The position numbers and the translations under genes were made by a program. DNA of 64,000 bases, taken from assembly GCF_002420705.1 (NCBI RefSeq), contig NZ_DIIM01000021.1:404581-468580 (forward strand). Direction: 5' to 3'. This stretch comes from Sphingobacterium sp. UBA5670 (lineage in GTDB: Bacteria; Bacteroidota; Bacteroidia; Sphingobacteriales; Sphingobacteriaceae). Below are positions 11,057-19,084 of the stretch, one piece after another. The notes under the pieces were generated by a model. It saw nothing but the letters and a program-made list of their open reading frames with translations, was not told where the DNA came from and searched no databases. Positions within the stretch are counted from its first letter, which is position 1. Every line of letters begins with the position of its first letter.

Positions 11057-11158
11057 TTATTCAGCAAATTGAGCTTCAGTCATACGATAACTTGGGTCGA
11101 AATACATCGTGCAGGTTTCATCAGAATATAAGTGTAAATGCGTATATTTTAAGAACAT
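11057..11158 (-). CDS. 33-residue ORF, possible truncated HLH-motif (cupin-like) small protein
   Basis: The short frame begins MFLKYTHLHLYSDE and ends MTEAQFAE. The pattern THLHxxxDE...F.....MTxxxFA recalls the N-terminus of a family of roughly 110-residue small proteins whose next residues are normally a proline-rich stretch. Here a TAA follows at once, so it may be a decayed remnant or a genuine short leader. It lies 58 bases ahead of the ankyrin gene and downstream of a Fur-box-like promoter, and would be the first ORF of that operon. A purine-rich GGAAAG lies about ten bases before the ATG. Family resemblance is from memory of the motif only. Confidence 0.35.
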   Translation of the reverse strand: MFLKYTHLHLYSDETCTMYFDPSYRMTEAQFAE

Positions 11159-11236
11159 GGAAGCTTTCCGAATTCGATTTTTTACAACAATTTCTGCATA
11201 CAGACAAGCCCATTTTTAAAATAGAATAACTACTTT

Positions 11237-11255
11237 ATTTAAATTAATTCTAAAT
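11237..11255. promoter_or_regulatory. Fur-box-like operator ahead of the flavinylation operon
   Basis: ATTTAAATT-A-ATTCTAAAT is a 19-bp imperfect palindrome (7 of 9 pairs). It matches ATTTAGAATnATTCTAAAT at 16 of 18 arm positions; two further sites of the same form lie in the siderophore locus. It overlaps a candidate leftward promoter, and is 171 bp from the rightward hydrolase gene. Confidence 0.5.
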
Positions 11256-11283
11256 TAATGCAAATCTAAAAAATATTCCCAAA
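11250..11283 (-). promoter_or_regulatory. Candidate Bacteroidota-type promoter for the ankyrin/PepSY/apbE operon
   Basis: On the minus strand TTTG (11283-11280) is followed after 22 bases by TAATTTAG (11257-11250), close to the TTTG-N17/23-TAnnTTTG pattern of Bacteroidota primary promoters. The -7 element overlaps the Fur-box-like palindrome, which would suit repression. Found by eye. Confidence 0.35.
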
Positions 11284-11425
11284 CCACAAAAATTAATCGT
11301 GCTAATTTTCATTGATCAACTGCCCTTAAAGCCTTTCGGTCTCATCCGAACAAAATCGGAAAGAAGATTGTTAAACTTGCAAATGCACTAAAATTATCTT
11401 AGTTTACTTAAAATAAAGCGGTATA

Positions 11426-12370
11426 ATGAGCAAGGTAGCATCCAATTTTTATACAATCAGCGCGACGACTGAAAATGAACATAAAATTTTCTATCGTTTG
11501 TATGTACCCGACGACAATCAGATAGTGGCAACAATACTTCTGGTACATGGCATGCAGGAGCATAGTGGTCGGTATCAGGAATTAGCCAATTATCTAACGA
11601 CACAGAATTTTGCGGTTTTAACCTACGATCAATTGGGTCATGGAAAGACAGCTCTAGATGCCGGTCAATTGGGGTATTTTAAACAGCATGGGGCTAAAGA
11701 ACAACTCATTGATGACGCCATTACAATGAGTAACTTCTTACGTGAAACCTATCCGCAACTGCCTCAATTTATTTTAGGGCACTCCATGGGATCCTTTGTT
11801 ACGCGTTGTGTTTTACAAAAAATTGGCAGGCAATTTAAGGGGGCCATTATCGTAGGGACAGGCCAACGTCAAAAAGGATCCACGGCCTTTCGCCTTTTAC
11901 TTACTCTTCTCAATAATATTGCCCCCAAAAGAAGAAGTAAATTGATCAATCGTATTTTTGACAAACGCAATAATGCTCGATTTAAGAACGAGCCCAACCA
12001 AAATAACAGCAATTGGTTAAGCATAAATCAGGCAAACCGTATTTCATTTTTGGAAGACCTACTTTGTGGGGGATTGTTTACCAACAATGGGTTTCATACC
12101 GTTTTAGACCTTTCCTTGCAAGCGACAGATATCGAGGCTACCAAGAATATCCCAAAAAATCTACCAATTGTATTTATCAGCGGACAGGATGATCCAATTG
12201 GAGATTTTGGAATAGGCGTTGAAAAAAGTGCTGCACAGTTAAGTGCACAGGGGCAAACCGATATAACCATTAAATTATATGCAGGCATGCGGCATGAAAT
12301 TCTTAATGAAGACTGTAAAATGGAGGTATTCCAGTTCATCAGTAACTGGCTTCATCGCTATTTAGTTTAG
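11426..12370 (+). CDS. Alpha/beta hydrolase (monoacylglycerol-lipase / lysophospholipase type)
   Basis: 314 residues, serine hydrolase of the Hydrolase_4/S33 type. VHGMQEHSGRY near residue 40 is the oxyanion-hole signature of monoglyceride lipases and lysophospholipases. GHSMGS holds the nucleophile Ser120; ISGQDDPIGDFG should give the acid and GMRHEILNE the histidine. YDQLGHGKT matches the conserved Asp-GHG segment. There is no signal peptide, so it is probably cytoplasmic. The gene overlaps the end of the convergent acyltransferase by nine bases. The exact ester substrate cannot be read from sequence. Confidence 0.88.
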   Translation: MSKVASNFYTISATTENEHKIFYRLYVPDDNQIVATILLVHGMQEHSGRYQELANYLTTQNFAVLTYDQLGHGKTALDAGQLGYFKQHGAKEQLIDDAITMSNFLRETYPQLPQFILGHSMGSFVTRCVLQKIGRQFKGAIIVGTGQRQKGSTAFRLLLTLLNNIAPKRRSKLINRIFDKRNNARFKNEPNQNNSNWLSINQANRISFLEDLLCGGLFTNNGFHTVLDLSLQATDIEATKNIPKNLPIVFISGQDDPIGDFGIGVEKSAAQLSAQGQTDITIKLYAGMRHEILNEDCKMEVFQFISNWLHRYLV

Positions 12371-13424
12371 TTTCCGGCTGTAATATTTCCGAATAGGCTC
12401 ATCTAAATATTTAAAGACCAATAAAGCTAAAAAAATCAACGACAGCATTCCAATTATAATAATCACAGCCATCTGCTTATTCGATGGGTGATGGAGTTCC
12501 ACATAGCTCATAAAAATCCAGATAAATGGATAATGAATGATATAGAGCGGATAGGAAATATCACCCAAGAACTTGCATAACTTCTTAACACCTCCAAAAA
12601 CAGGCTGCCCTCCTATCCCCAGCATGAGTAATAAAGGAAAATATAAGATAACGACAATAGGATCAATATATTTACCATAAGCTTCAGAAAATGGAATAAA
12701 AAATACGGCGGCAAGTAGACCTAGAATACTGAAAAAAGGAAGCTTGTTCGAAATAGTCCAGTTGGACCTAAAAATAAGTAGTCCCATTGAAAATGAAAAC
12801 CATAAACGGATTCCCCCAGCCCAAAAATTATCTGCCCCAAAACCGACAGCTAAATAGCCGGAACGAAATGATTCGGCACATAGCGCTGCTGCACCGAGGA
12901 GCACTATTCCCCAAAGAAACTTTTTTGGAATCCGTACCAGGACCAAAGCATAGGCTATATTGGCGATATACTCCCAAAATAGTGACCATGTAGGTGGGTT
13001 TAAATGAAAAAGATTAAAATATCGTTCTGGTACAGCCGGATATGGTATCAACGTTATCCCACTGATGAACATCCCTATCTTCTGCAAGACGGAAAATGAG
13101 CCAGCCAAATTACTGAATGGGTCGTAAATAAATGCCAGTAAACCAATTAATGTACCGATTATAACCAGTGGGTGCAATCTTAGCAAACGCAAGAGAAAGA
13201 ATCGTTTTAGACCAATTTTAACCAGCTTCTGATCGTAGGCATAGGCAATTACAAACCCCGATAAAACAAAAGAAGAAATCAACGGCTAAATAGCTATGTG
13301 GAATAAAACTATTGCGGTAATCTGGTTGTGCGATTTCCATAAAGTGAAACAGTACGACTGCGATTGCGGCCACCCCACGCATGGCGTCAAGAAGTTCAAA
13401 ATGTTTCTTCGTTTGATGTATCAT
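12362..13424 (-). pseudogene. Acyltransferase-3 (OafA/YrhL type) gene interrupted by a frameshift
   Basis: The N-terminal part (13424 to about 13265) encodes HFELLDAMRGVAAIAVVLFHF and SYLAVDFFFC, typical of membrane acyltransferase-3 proteins. It then runs into another frame. The remainder (from about 13282 to 12362) continues as LSGFVIAYAYDQKL and eight or nine transmembrane helices. Reading TGTTTATCGGGG instead of TGTTTTATCGGGG restores DFFFCLSGFVIAYAY, so one extra A in the plus-strand run at 13263-13266 explains the break. Intact, it would be about 350 residues and would O-acetylate cell-surface glycans. Either a real inactivation or a sequencing error in a four-base homopolymer; the otherwise undamaged coding suggests a recent event. 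Confidence 0.85.
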
Positions 13425-13491
13425 ATTTTTTATCGACAGCGAAAATCAAGACCAACAAAAATCGGCGATCCACTGCTAACTATTGAAAATT

Positions 13492-14592
13492 CTATTTAAT
13501 ATTAAACGTTGGTGCTGGTTGCCCCTCAACACTGCTGGTTGCCCCTTCAATTTTGGGCCAGTCCTTATCCCAGACAATCTGATCCAAAAATAGCATCCGG
13601 CGATTTCCCCCCGTAGCCACACGAGGCTGTTTTGGATCTATACCATGATAGAGTATCCAATCTTTTCCCTTGTCATCTGTAATAATGCGCGAAGTATGGC
13701 CCGTCCCCACAAATTTATCATTTCCTTTTAACAACAGTGTTCCACTCCCCCGCTGTGTAAGATTGCGACCTTCCTGATCCACATAGGGTCCTTTCAGATT
13801 GCGAGAGCGGCCCACAAGAATATGGTAACTGCTTTTTTCTCCTTCACAACAGGAGCCTTTGGATCCGATAAAGTAATAATATCCTTTTCGTTTATAGATC
13901 ACCACAGCTTCAAAATCTCCTGCAGCAACTTTAAATTTTTTATTTAAATCAGGTACCGCGGTCCCATTTTCATCGAGTTCAACACCATATGTTCCCTGCG
14001 TATTCGCATCACTAAAACTACCCCAGAACAGATAATTCTGCCCATTTTCTGTAAAAAAATAAGGGTCTATTGAATTCGGCACATCGATCTCCTTGCTATC
14101 AAAAAGTTTACCTTGATCGATAAAGGGGCCTTCCGGTCTATCTGCTAGGGCTACACCGATACCGGGGTTGGGGTCCCCCCATGTTGAATAGGCATAATAT
14201 AAGATATACTTACCATTTAACCTCACCACATCTGGTGCCCAGATTCCTCCCTCGGCTTTCCAGCTCGGTTTTGAGCTGAAGGCCGTGCCAATCCAAGTCC
14301 AATGAGCAAGATCAGCCGATTGTAGAATAGACACCAAACGTTGCCCCTTTCCGTCGCCCCAATTGTCGGCTGTCCCGTACGCATAGAACATTTTGCTCTG
14401 AGGATCTCTAACGACTGTAGGATCAGCAAGTATAGGCTCAAAAACCGGATTGCTGTAGGTCTTATGCTGAGCCCTAGCATTTGTTATTTGACCCGACTGC
14501 TTCACTGAACCTGTAGCGCTTCCACAGGAGCTCAACAGGTTCAGTACGGCAACTCCCCCAATCCAATATCTTAACAACATTGCATTCAACAT
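13492..14592 (-). CDS. GH43 arabinan endo-1,5-alpha-L-arabinosidase-type lipoprotein
   Basis: 366-residue secreted lipoprotein (lipobox LLSSC, Cys23) of glycoside hydrolase family 43. The five-bladed propeller catalytic residues are visible: Asp57 in ILADPTVVRD (base), Asp176 in NSIDPYFF (pKa modulator) and Glu228 in GDFEAVVIY (acid). GSCCEGEKSSYHILVGRS strongly recalls endo-arabinanases of this family. It should cut alpha-1,5-linked arabinan. It is the last gene of the SusC-led operon, 42 bases after the glutaminase-like gene. A second ATG lies four codons downstream (14580). Endo- versus exo-activity is not certain. Confidence 0.9.
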   Translation of the reverse strand: MLNAMLLRYWIGGVAVLNLLSSCGSATGSVKQSGQITNARAQHKTYSNPVFEPILADPTVVRDPQSKMFYAYGTADNWGDGKGQRLVSILQSADLAHWTWIGTAFSSKPSWKAEGGIWAPDVVRLNGKYILYYAYSTWGDPNPGIGVALADRPEGPFIDQGKLFDSKEIDVPNSIDPYFFTENGQNYLFWGSFSDANTQGTYGVELDENGTAVPDLNKKFKVAAGDFEAVVIYKRKGYYYFIGSKGSCCEGEKSSYHILVGRSRNLKGPYVDQEGRNLTQRGSGTLLLKGNDKFVGTGHTSRIITDDKGKDWILYHGIDPKQPRVATGGNRRMLFLDQIVWDKDWPKIEGATSSVEGQPAPTFNIK

Positions 14593-14634
14593 CTTATTAT
14601 TCTATTTATATTATTTTCTATATCATAGGAAAAG

Positions 14635-17109
14635 CTATTTTGCTTTTCCCAATTTCTCTTCCAACATTTTGATAAAATAGCCACCAACAACGGATCTTGC
14701 TTTAAATCCAGCTCTTTTAGGACGGTCTGTATACGTCCAATCCGACATGGGAACACGGTCTGTTGTTTCGTTCATAAAACGGTAGACTGGCTTCAAAAAT
14801 GCCTCAAAAGTAGGCTTATCATCTGCCATGGTCGCCGTCCAAATAATCCAATCGGTTTTGGTATAAGGCTGACGATTGTCCAGGGGAAGTCCGTATTTAT
14901 TTTGTTTGCCGAGATAGTATTTAATTTCAGTTTCACGGATAGAGGGGTCAAAAATATCCATCTTAAGCAATTTATCCCAGACCATATTATACTTTTGGCT
15001 CCAGGTTCCACTTTTATCAAAAGTTAACTTATAGTGATCCCCATCTTCGGCCATCTCTTTCCATTTCATCGCCATTGCTTTTGCTTCGGTCAGATACTTT
15101 TTCGCCGTAGTCTCTTCACCAAGCATTTGGGCCAGATAACCGTAAGATGCGATACCTAAAATAGCTTTAATTGATAAGTTGGCATTATGCGCAAAATGGC
15201 CTGCAAAATCATCTGTACACAACTGATTTTCGGGGTCAAGACCTTTATCTACTAGGTAATCTACCCAGGTAGATAGCACTTTCCAATGTTTTTTGGCATA
15301 AGCTGCATTGCCTTCGACCTTGGCTAAAGCATAAGTTAATATCAGCATATTGCCTGATTCTTCCACGGGCATATCCCCACCGTAGGTTTGACCATTCGCC
15401 AAAGGATAGGTTCCAACATCATGCGCCGCAAAAGGCTTTGTCCACTTATTGCTTTCACTATAATAAAAAATGGCGTTCATTAGTGCTTTTGCCAGTTCCG
15501 GATTATAGTATAAGAAAATCGGTGCTGAAGGATAGGTTACATCAACCGTTCCTATTGACCCATTGCTGTCATTTTCTTTGGACAGTAAAAGCAGATCGCC
15601 ATTGGGTGCCTTGACAAGTTTATGGGCGGCGATTGCCTGTCTATAGGCCAAGGCACATAATGCGGCATAGTCCTCACCTCCGTTGCGCAAAGCTGTACCC
15701 CATAATTCGGCATCAAATTTATCAGCAGCCTTTTTGAGAGCTGTATACTCCTTGTCAGCCAGTTCAAATTGTTTCTCAATGGAACTATTTCCACTAGTAT
15801 TCCAATAAGGCCGTAAATTTTGTCCAAAATATTGGATGGAGTACAGATCATCATACCCCAACAAGATCTTATCCTGATAGCTCGATGAAACATCAAAAGT
15901 TTGCATCAGTGCCAATTGTTGACCTCCATTTTCTGAAGAGCTATTTTCACTCTTCAGAAAATTAGACCGTAATTGATGACTATTTCCGACCGCGGACTTT
16001 GTCTTTGATTTTGCACCAGCCATATAAAAATACCCCCAATCTATCCGTAGGTCGTCACCTTTCCTTCCTAGAACCTGCTGGCTTTTGCTTCCTGTCTTTA
16101 CAAACTCGAGATTTCCTGAGACAAAGGAGCTGCTTGCTGCATCTTGAAGTGGAGAATTCAGTGCCCAATTTGGTGCTGCCTCCAAATAAAGTTGTACTTG
16201 GTGTTTCTTGCCATCCTTCGCATGGACCATATAGGAAAGATAATTTACGGGTCTAGCCACTAAGTCCAATTTATCCAGAAACATCGGCGCAGTAAATGTA
16301 ATATTTAAATCGACGGGCCCGCAATTAAACGTGTAATGTGTCTGTGTTGCCTGCACATCGGAAGCGATCTGCTTCGCCTCATTGTCAAATTGAATGCTAC
16401 CTTCTTTTTCTGTAAAGAGTCCAAAATCAAAATATCCGTTGGCTACCCTATTATAGCAATAACCCGCCAGTATATTTTTCCCTTTCTTCAATGTTTTTAC
16501 GACATGTTCGGGCAGTTTGACCCGACTATTTTTACCTGTCGAATTACCTGTATTAACAACTTCAATACCGTTGACGTACAAAATAGCGTCATCGTCATGT
16601 GTAAATTCTATATATACAGATTTTCCTGTCAGATCCTCAGTCAGTTCAACTTCCCTTCTAATCCAAATTTTAGGTTCCTGCCAATCAGTCTCCACATTGG
16701 GTTCTTTGTCCTTGGTACCGAATGGTGCTGCCCCAGTCTTCCATTGCCGCACATCAAAAGAAGGTTTCATCCAGTCAGAAGCGGGTTCGCTGACAACGTA
16801 ACTTCCCGTCCATGCCGCATGTTCGCCCATCCGTGCCAAAGGCAAGAGTTCCGCTTCTTCTTTACCTAAGAAGCGATAGGATTTCCCATCCACTTTAAGG
16901 ACACCCAATAAGGGGAAGGATTTTCCGGTCCAATGTCGTACAACATCCGCATTTAATTCGTTGCTATAGGACCAGGCACTTGTATTGGGGTCAATTGTTA
17001 CTAAAGGATAGGCAGGCGCGCGAAGCTCATTCTTAAGGACTTGTTTTTGTGCAAACGACGATACCGATTGACATACAATAGCCGTTGCAATTAGTAATTT
17101 TAATTTCAT
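14635..17109 (-). CDS. Glutaminase-like DUF4965/DUF5127/DUF1793 secreted protein
   Basis: 824 residues from the ATG at 17109, chosen for the signal peptide MKLKLLIATAIVCQSVSSFAQ; an upstream extension of 30 residues has no signal character. The N-terminal half is beta-rich, with a jelly-roll-like insert (WIRREVELTEDLTGKSVYIEF). The C-terminal half is an alpha/alpha toroid-like domain with AYRQAIAAHKLV, TYPLANGQTYGGDMPVEESGNML and the tail YTDRPKRAGFKARSVVGGYF. This is the architecture annotated as glutaminase A-like in fungi and Bacteroidota. In glycan loci its true activity is often unknown and may be on a glycoside. Context in an arabinan-type locus favours a carbohydrate role. Confidence 0.82.
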   Translation of the reverse strand: MKLKLLIATAIVCQSVSSFAQKQVLKNELRAPAYPLVTIDPNTSAWSYSNELNADVVRHWTGKSFPLLGVLKVDGKSYRFLGKEEAELLPLARMGEHAAWTGSYVVSEPASDWMKPSFDVRQWKTGAAPFGTKDKEPNVETDWQEPKIWIRREVELTEDLTGKSVYIEFTHDDDAILYVNGIEVVNTGNSTGKNSRVKLPEHVVKTLKKGKNILAGYCYNRVANGYFDFGLFTEKEGSIQFDNEAKQIASDVQATQTHYTFNCGPVDLNITFTAPMFLDKLDLVARPVNYLSYMVHAKDGKKHQVQLYLEAAPNWALNSPLQDAASSSFVSGNLEFVKTGSKSQQVLGRKGDDLRIDWGYFYMAGAKSKTKSAVGNSHQLRSNFLKSENSSSENGGQQLALMQTFDVSSSYQDKILLGYDDLYSIQYFGQNLRPYWNTSGNSSIEKQFELADKEYTALKKAADKFDAELWGTALRNGGEDYAALCALAYRQAIAAHKLVKAPNGDLLLLSKENDSNGSIGTVDVTYPSAPIFLYYNPELAKALMNAIFYYSESNKWTKPFAAHDVGTYPLANGQTYGGDMPVEESGNMLILTYALAKVEGNAAYAKKHWKVLSTWVDYLVDKGLDPENQLCTDDFAGHFAHNANLSIKAILGIASYGYLAQMLGEETTAKKYLTEAKAMAMKWKEMAEDGDHYKLTFDKSGTWSQKYNMVWDKLLKMDIFDPSIRETEIKYYLGKQNKYGLPLDNRQPYTKTDWIIWTATMADDKPTFEAFLKPVYRFMNETTDRVPMSDWTYTDRPKRAGFKARSVVGGYFIKMLEEKLGKAK

Positions 17110-17199
17110 TGATTTCGTATAAAATAGGTTTAGGTTGACAGGTATACTTTCAGCGATAAATTTAGGCCGCAACTCGGGTTGCGGCCATATCGCTATCAA

Positions 17200-19044
17200 T
17201 TATTTGGTAGGTGCATTATAAAGCGCCTGATGTGCAGCTTTCAATTCCGCTTCAGGCATTTTGACAACTTTACGATCATAGGTCATCAAACCATTTGTTT
17301 CTACTTCCACATCTGTTGTCTGTGTATAAACAGCGGCAGACAATCCCATAGGAATTAAACGTGTTAAATCATGGATCAGGCGTTTATAGCGCTCCAATAA
17401 TTCCGTTTTATTTTTAAAACTTTGGTATCCCCAGTTGTCTTTCTGTTGCCAGGAATGTCCGTCTATTGGTAATCCCAGACCACCAAATTCACCCAATGCT
17501 AGCACTTGCTTAGCGCCAAATAAATTTGGATCAGGCATGGCTGCATCCGGATAATTATGGATATCCAAGATATGTCCAGTTTCCATAAAGTTACCACCAC
17601 TGGCACTATTTACGAGTCTAGAAGGATCATTAGCCATTGTCCATTCCGTTATTTCTTTTGTTTTGAATTGCCCCCAAGCCTCATTAAAAGGTACCCAGAT
17701 GACAATACTTGGGTAGTTGTGCAATACCTCCATAATGGTTTTCCACTCTTTTCTGTAGTAACCCTCAGATTCCTGCGAACGTACTTTATCCCTATTTCCT
17801 CCTGAAATCTTTCCTGGTTGCATATCCCAATGGTTTCCGCCAAGATCGCCGCTAGGCATGTCTTGCCAGACAAGCATACCTATACTATCACAGTATCGAT
17901 ACCAACGCGCCGGTTCTACTTTGATATGTTTACGGATCATATTGAATCCCATTTCCTTTGTTTTAACAACATCAAACTTCAGCGCTTCATCCGTGGGTGC
18001 TGTATGTAGACCATCTGGCCACCAGCCTTGATCCAAGGGACCGTATTGGAAGGTAAACTTATTGTTTAACATTAAACGTTGAACACCATTTTCGTCTTTC
18101 TGCATGGCTATTTTCCGCATGGCAAAATAGCTTTTCGCCTGGTCTACGATTTTTCCTTTTCGAATTAGCTGAATTTCCAAATCATAGAGCTTAGGGTTAC
18201 TCGGCGACCAGGGCTCCAAATTGGGTACCGAAAGATCAAAAGATGTATTGGGTTGTCCTATTTGTTCTTTAATAAGCTTTCCGCCATCCAATGCACGCAC
18301 CTTTATCTCGTCACCGGCTTGACTTCCTTCTACGGAAGCTTGAAAGGCCAAGACAGCATCATCCAATCGCGGAGTCTGTTTGGTGCTCACTATATAAGTT
18401 TGTGGAACACTTTCTAACCAAACGGTCTGCCAAATTCCCGTAACTGGTGTGTACCATATACCATTCGGCTTATTTACCTGTTTACCGCGTGGTTGAGGTC
18501 CATCATCAGTCGGATCCCATACCCGAATGGCTATTTCCTGTTTCGCTCCTTTCTTTAGGAAGCTTGTCACATCCATCGAAAATGGATCAAAACCACCTTC
18601 ATGTCTTCCGACCAATTGATTATTTACATACACGTCACACTGCCAATCTACGGCACCGAAATGCAACAGGACCTTATTTTTATGGACAGACTTGTCCAAT
18701 GTTATGGTATTGTTATACCATAAGGCTTTATCTTTTCCAACCTCTTTACCAACACCGGACAATGCCGATTCAATAGCAAAAGGAACAAGGATGTTGCCGT
18801 CCCATTGACGAGGAATCTCTTTAGTACCTACTGGAGTGACAGCATATTTCCATAGTCCATTTAAATTCTGCCAGTTATTGGTTCTGGTTAATTGTGGTCT
18901 AGGATATTCAGGATGTGGCTTTTGTGCCGTTACTTTCTCGCCCCAAGGGGTTAATATATGTGACCCTGCGGGTTTCCAATCCTGAGCAAAGTTCAATTGT
19001 GCTGCCATCATCAAACTGGCAAAAAATAGGGTTTTCTTCATCAT
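17200..19044 (-). CDS. GH2 family glycoside hydrolase
   Basis: 614-residue exported protein (signal peptide ending NFAQ near residue 21; start at 19044 or the adjacent ATG at 19041). Domains are a sugar-binding jelly roll (about 45-215, with DWQCDVYVNNQLVGRHEGGF), an immunoglobulin-like domain (about 216-310), and a TIM barrel from about 320. The acid/base Glu455 is in WVPFNEAWGQF and the probable nucleophile Glu519 in LALGEFGG, as in GH2 beta-galactosidases and glucuronidases. It lacks the long C-terminal domains of LacZ. Placed between GH127 and a glutaminase-like gene, it probably removes a side-chain sugar such as galactose or arabinose from the polysaccharide. The linkage is not predictable here. 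Confidence 0.9.
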   Translation of the reverse strand: MMKKTLFFASLMMAAQLNFAQDWKPAGSHILTPWGEKVTAQKPHPEYPRPQLTRTNNWQNLNGLWKYAVTPVGTKEIPRQWDGNILVPFAIESALSGVGKEVGKDKALWYNNTITLDKSVHKNKVLLHFGAVDWQCDVYVNNQLVGRHEGGFDPFSMDVTSFLKKGAKQEIAIRVWDPTDDGPQPRGKQVNKPNGIWYTPVTGIWQTVWLESVPQTYIVSTKQTPRLDDAVLAFQASVEGSQAGDEIKVRALDGGKLIKEQIGQPNTSFDLSVPNLEPWSPSNPKLYDLEIQLIRKGKIVDQAKSYFAMRKIAMQKDENGVQRLMLNNKFTFQYGPLDQGWWPDGLHTAPTDEALKFDVVKTKEMGFNMIRKHIKVEPARWYRYCDSIGMLVWQDMPSGDLGGNHWDMQPGKISGGNRDKVRSQESEGYYRKEWKTIMEVLHNYPSIVIWVPFNEAWGQFKTKEITEWTMANDPSRLVNSASGGNFMETGHILDIHNYPDAAMPDPNLFGAKQVLALGEFGGLGLPIDGHSWQQKDNWGYQSFKNKTELLERYKRLIHDLTRLIPMGLSAAVYTQTTDVEVETNGLMTYDRKVVKMPEAELKAAHQALYNAPTK

Positions 19045-19084
19045 AAAAAATCGTTAAGTCATTTATTTATATATCGTATTTACA

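Noticed and set aside
13296..13499. Plus-strand frame over the acyltransferase N-terminus
   Set aside because: Antisense to recognisable acyltransferase coding.
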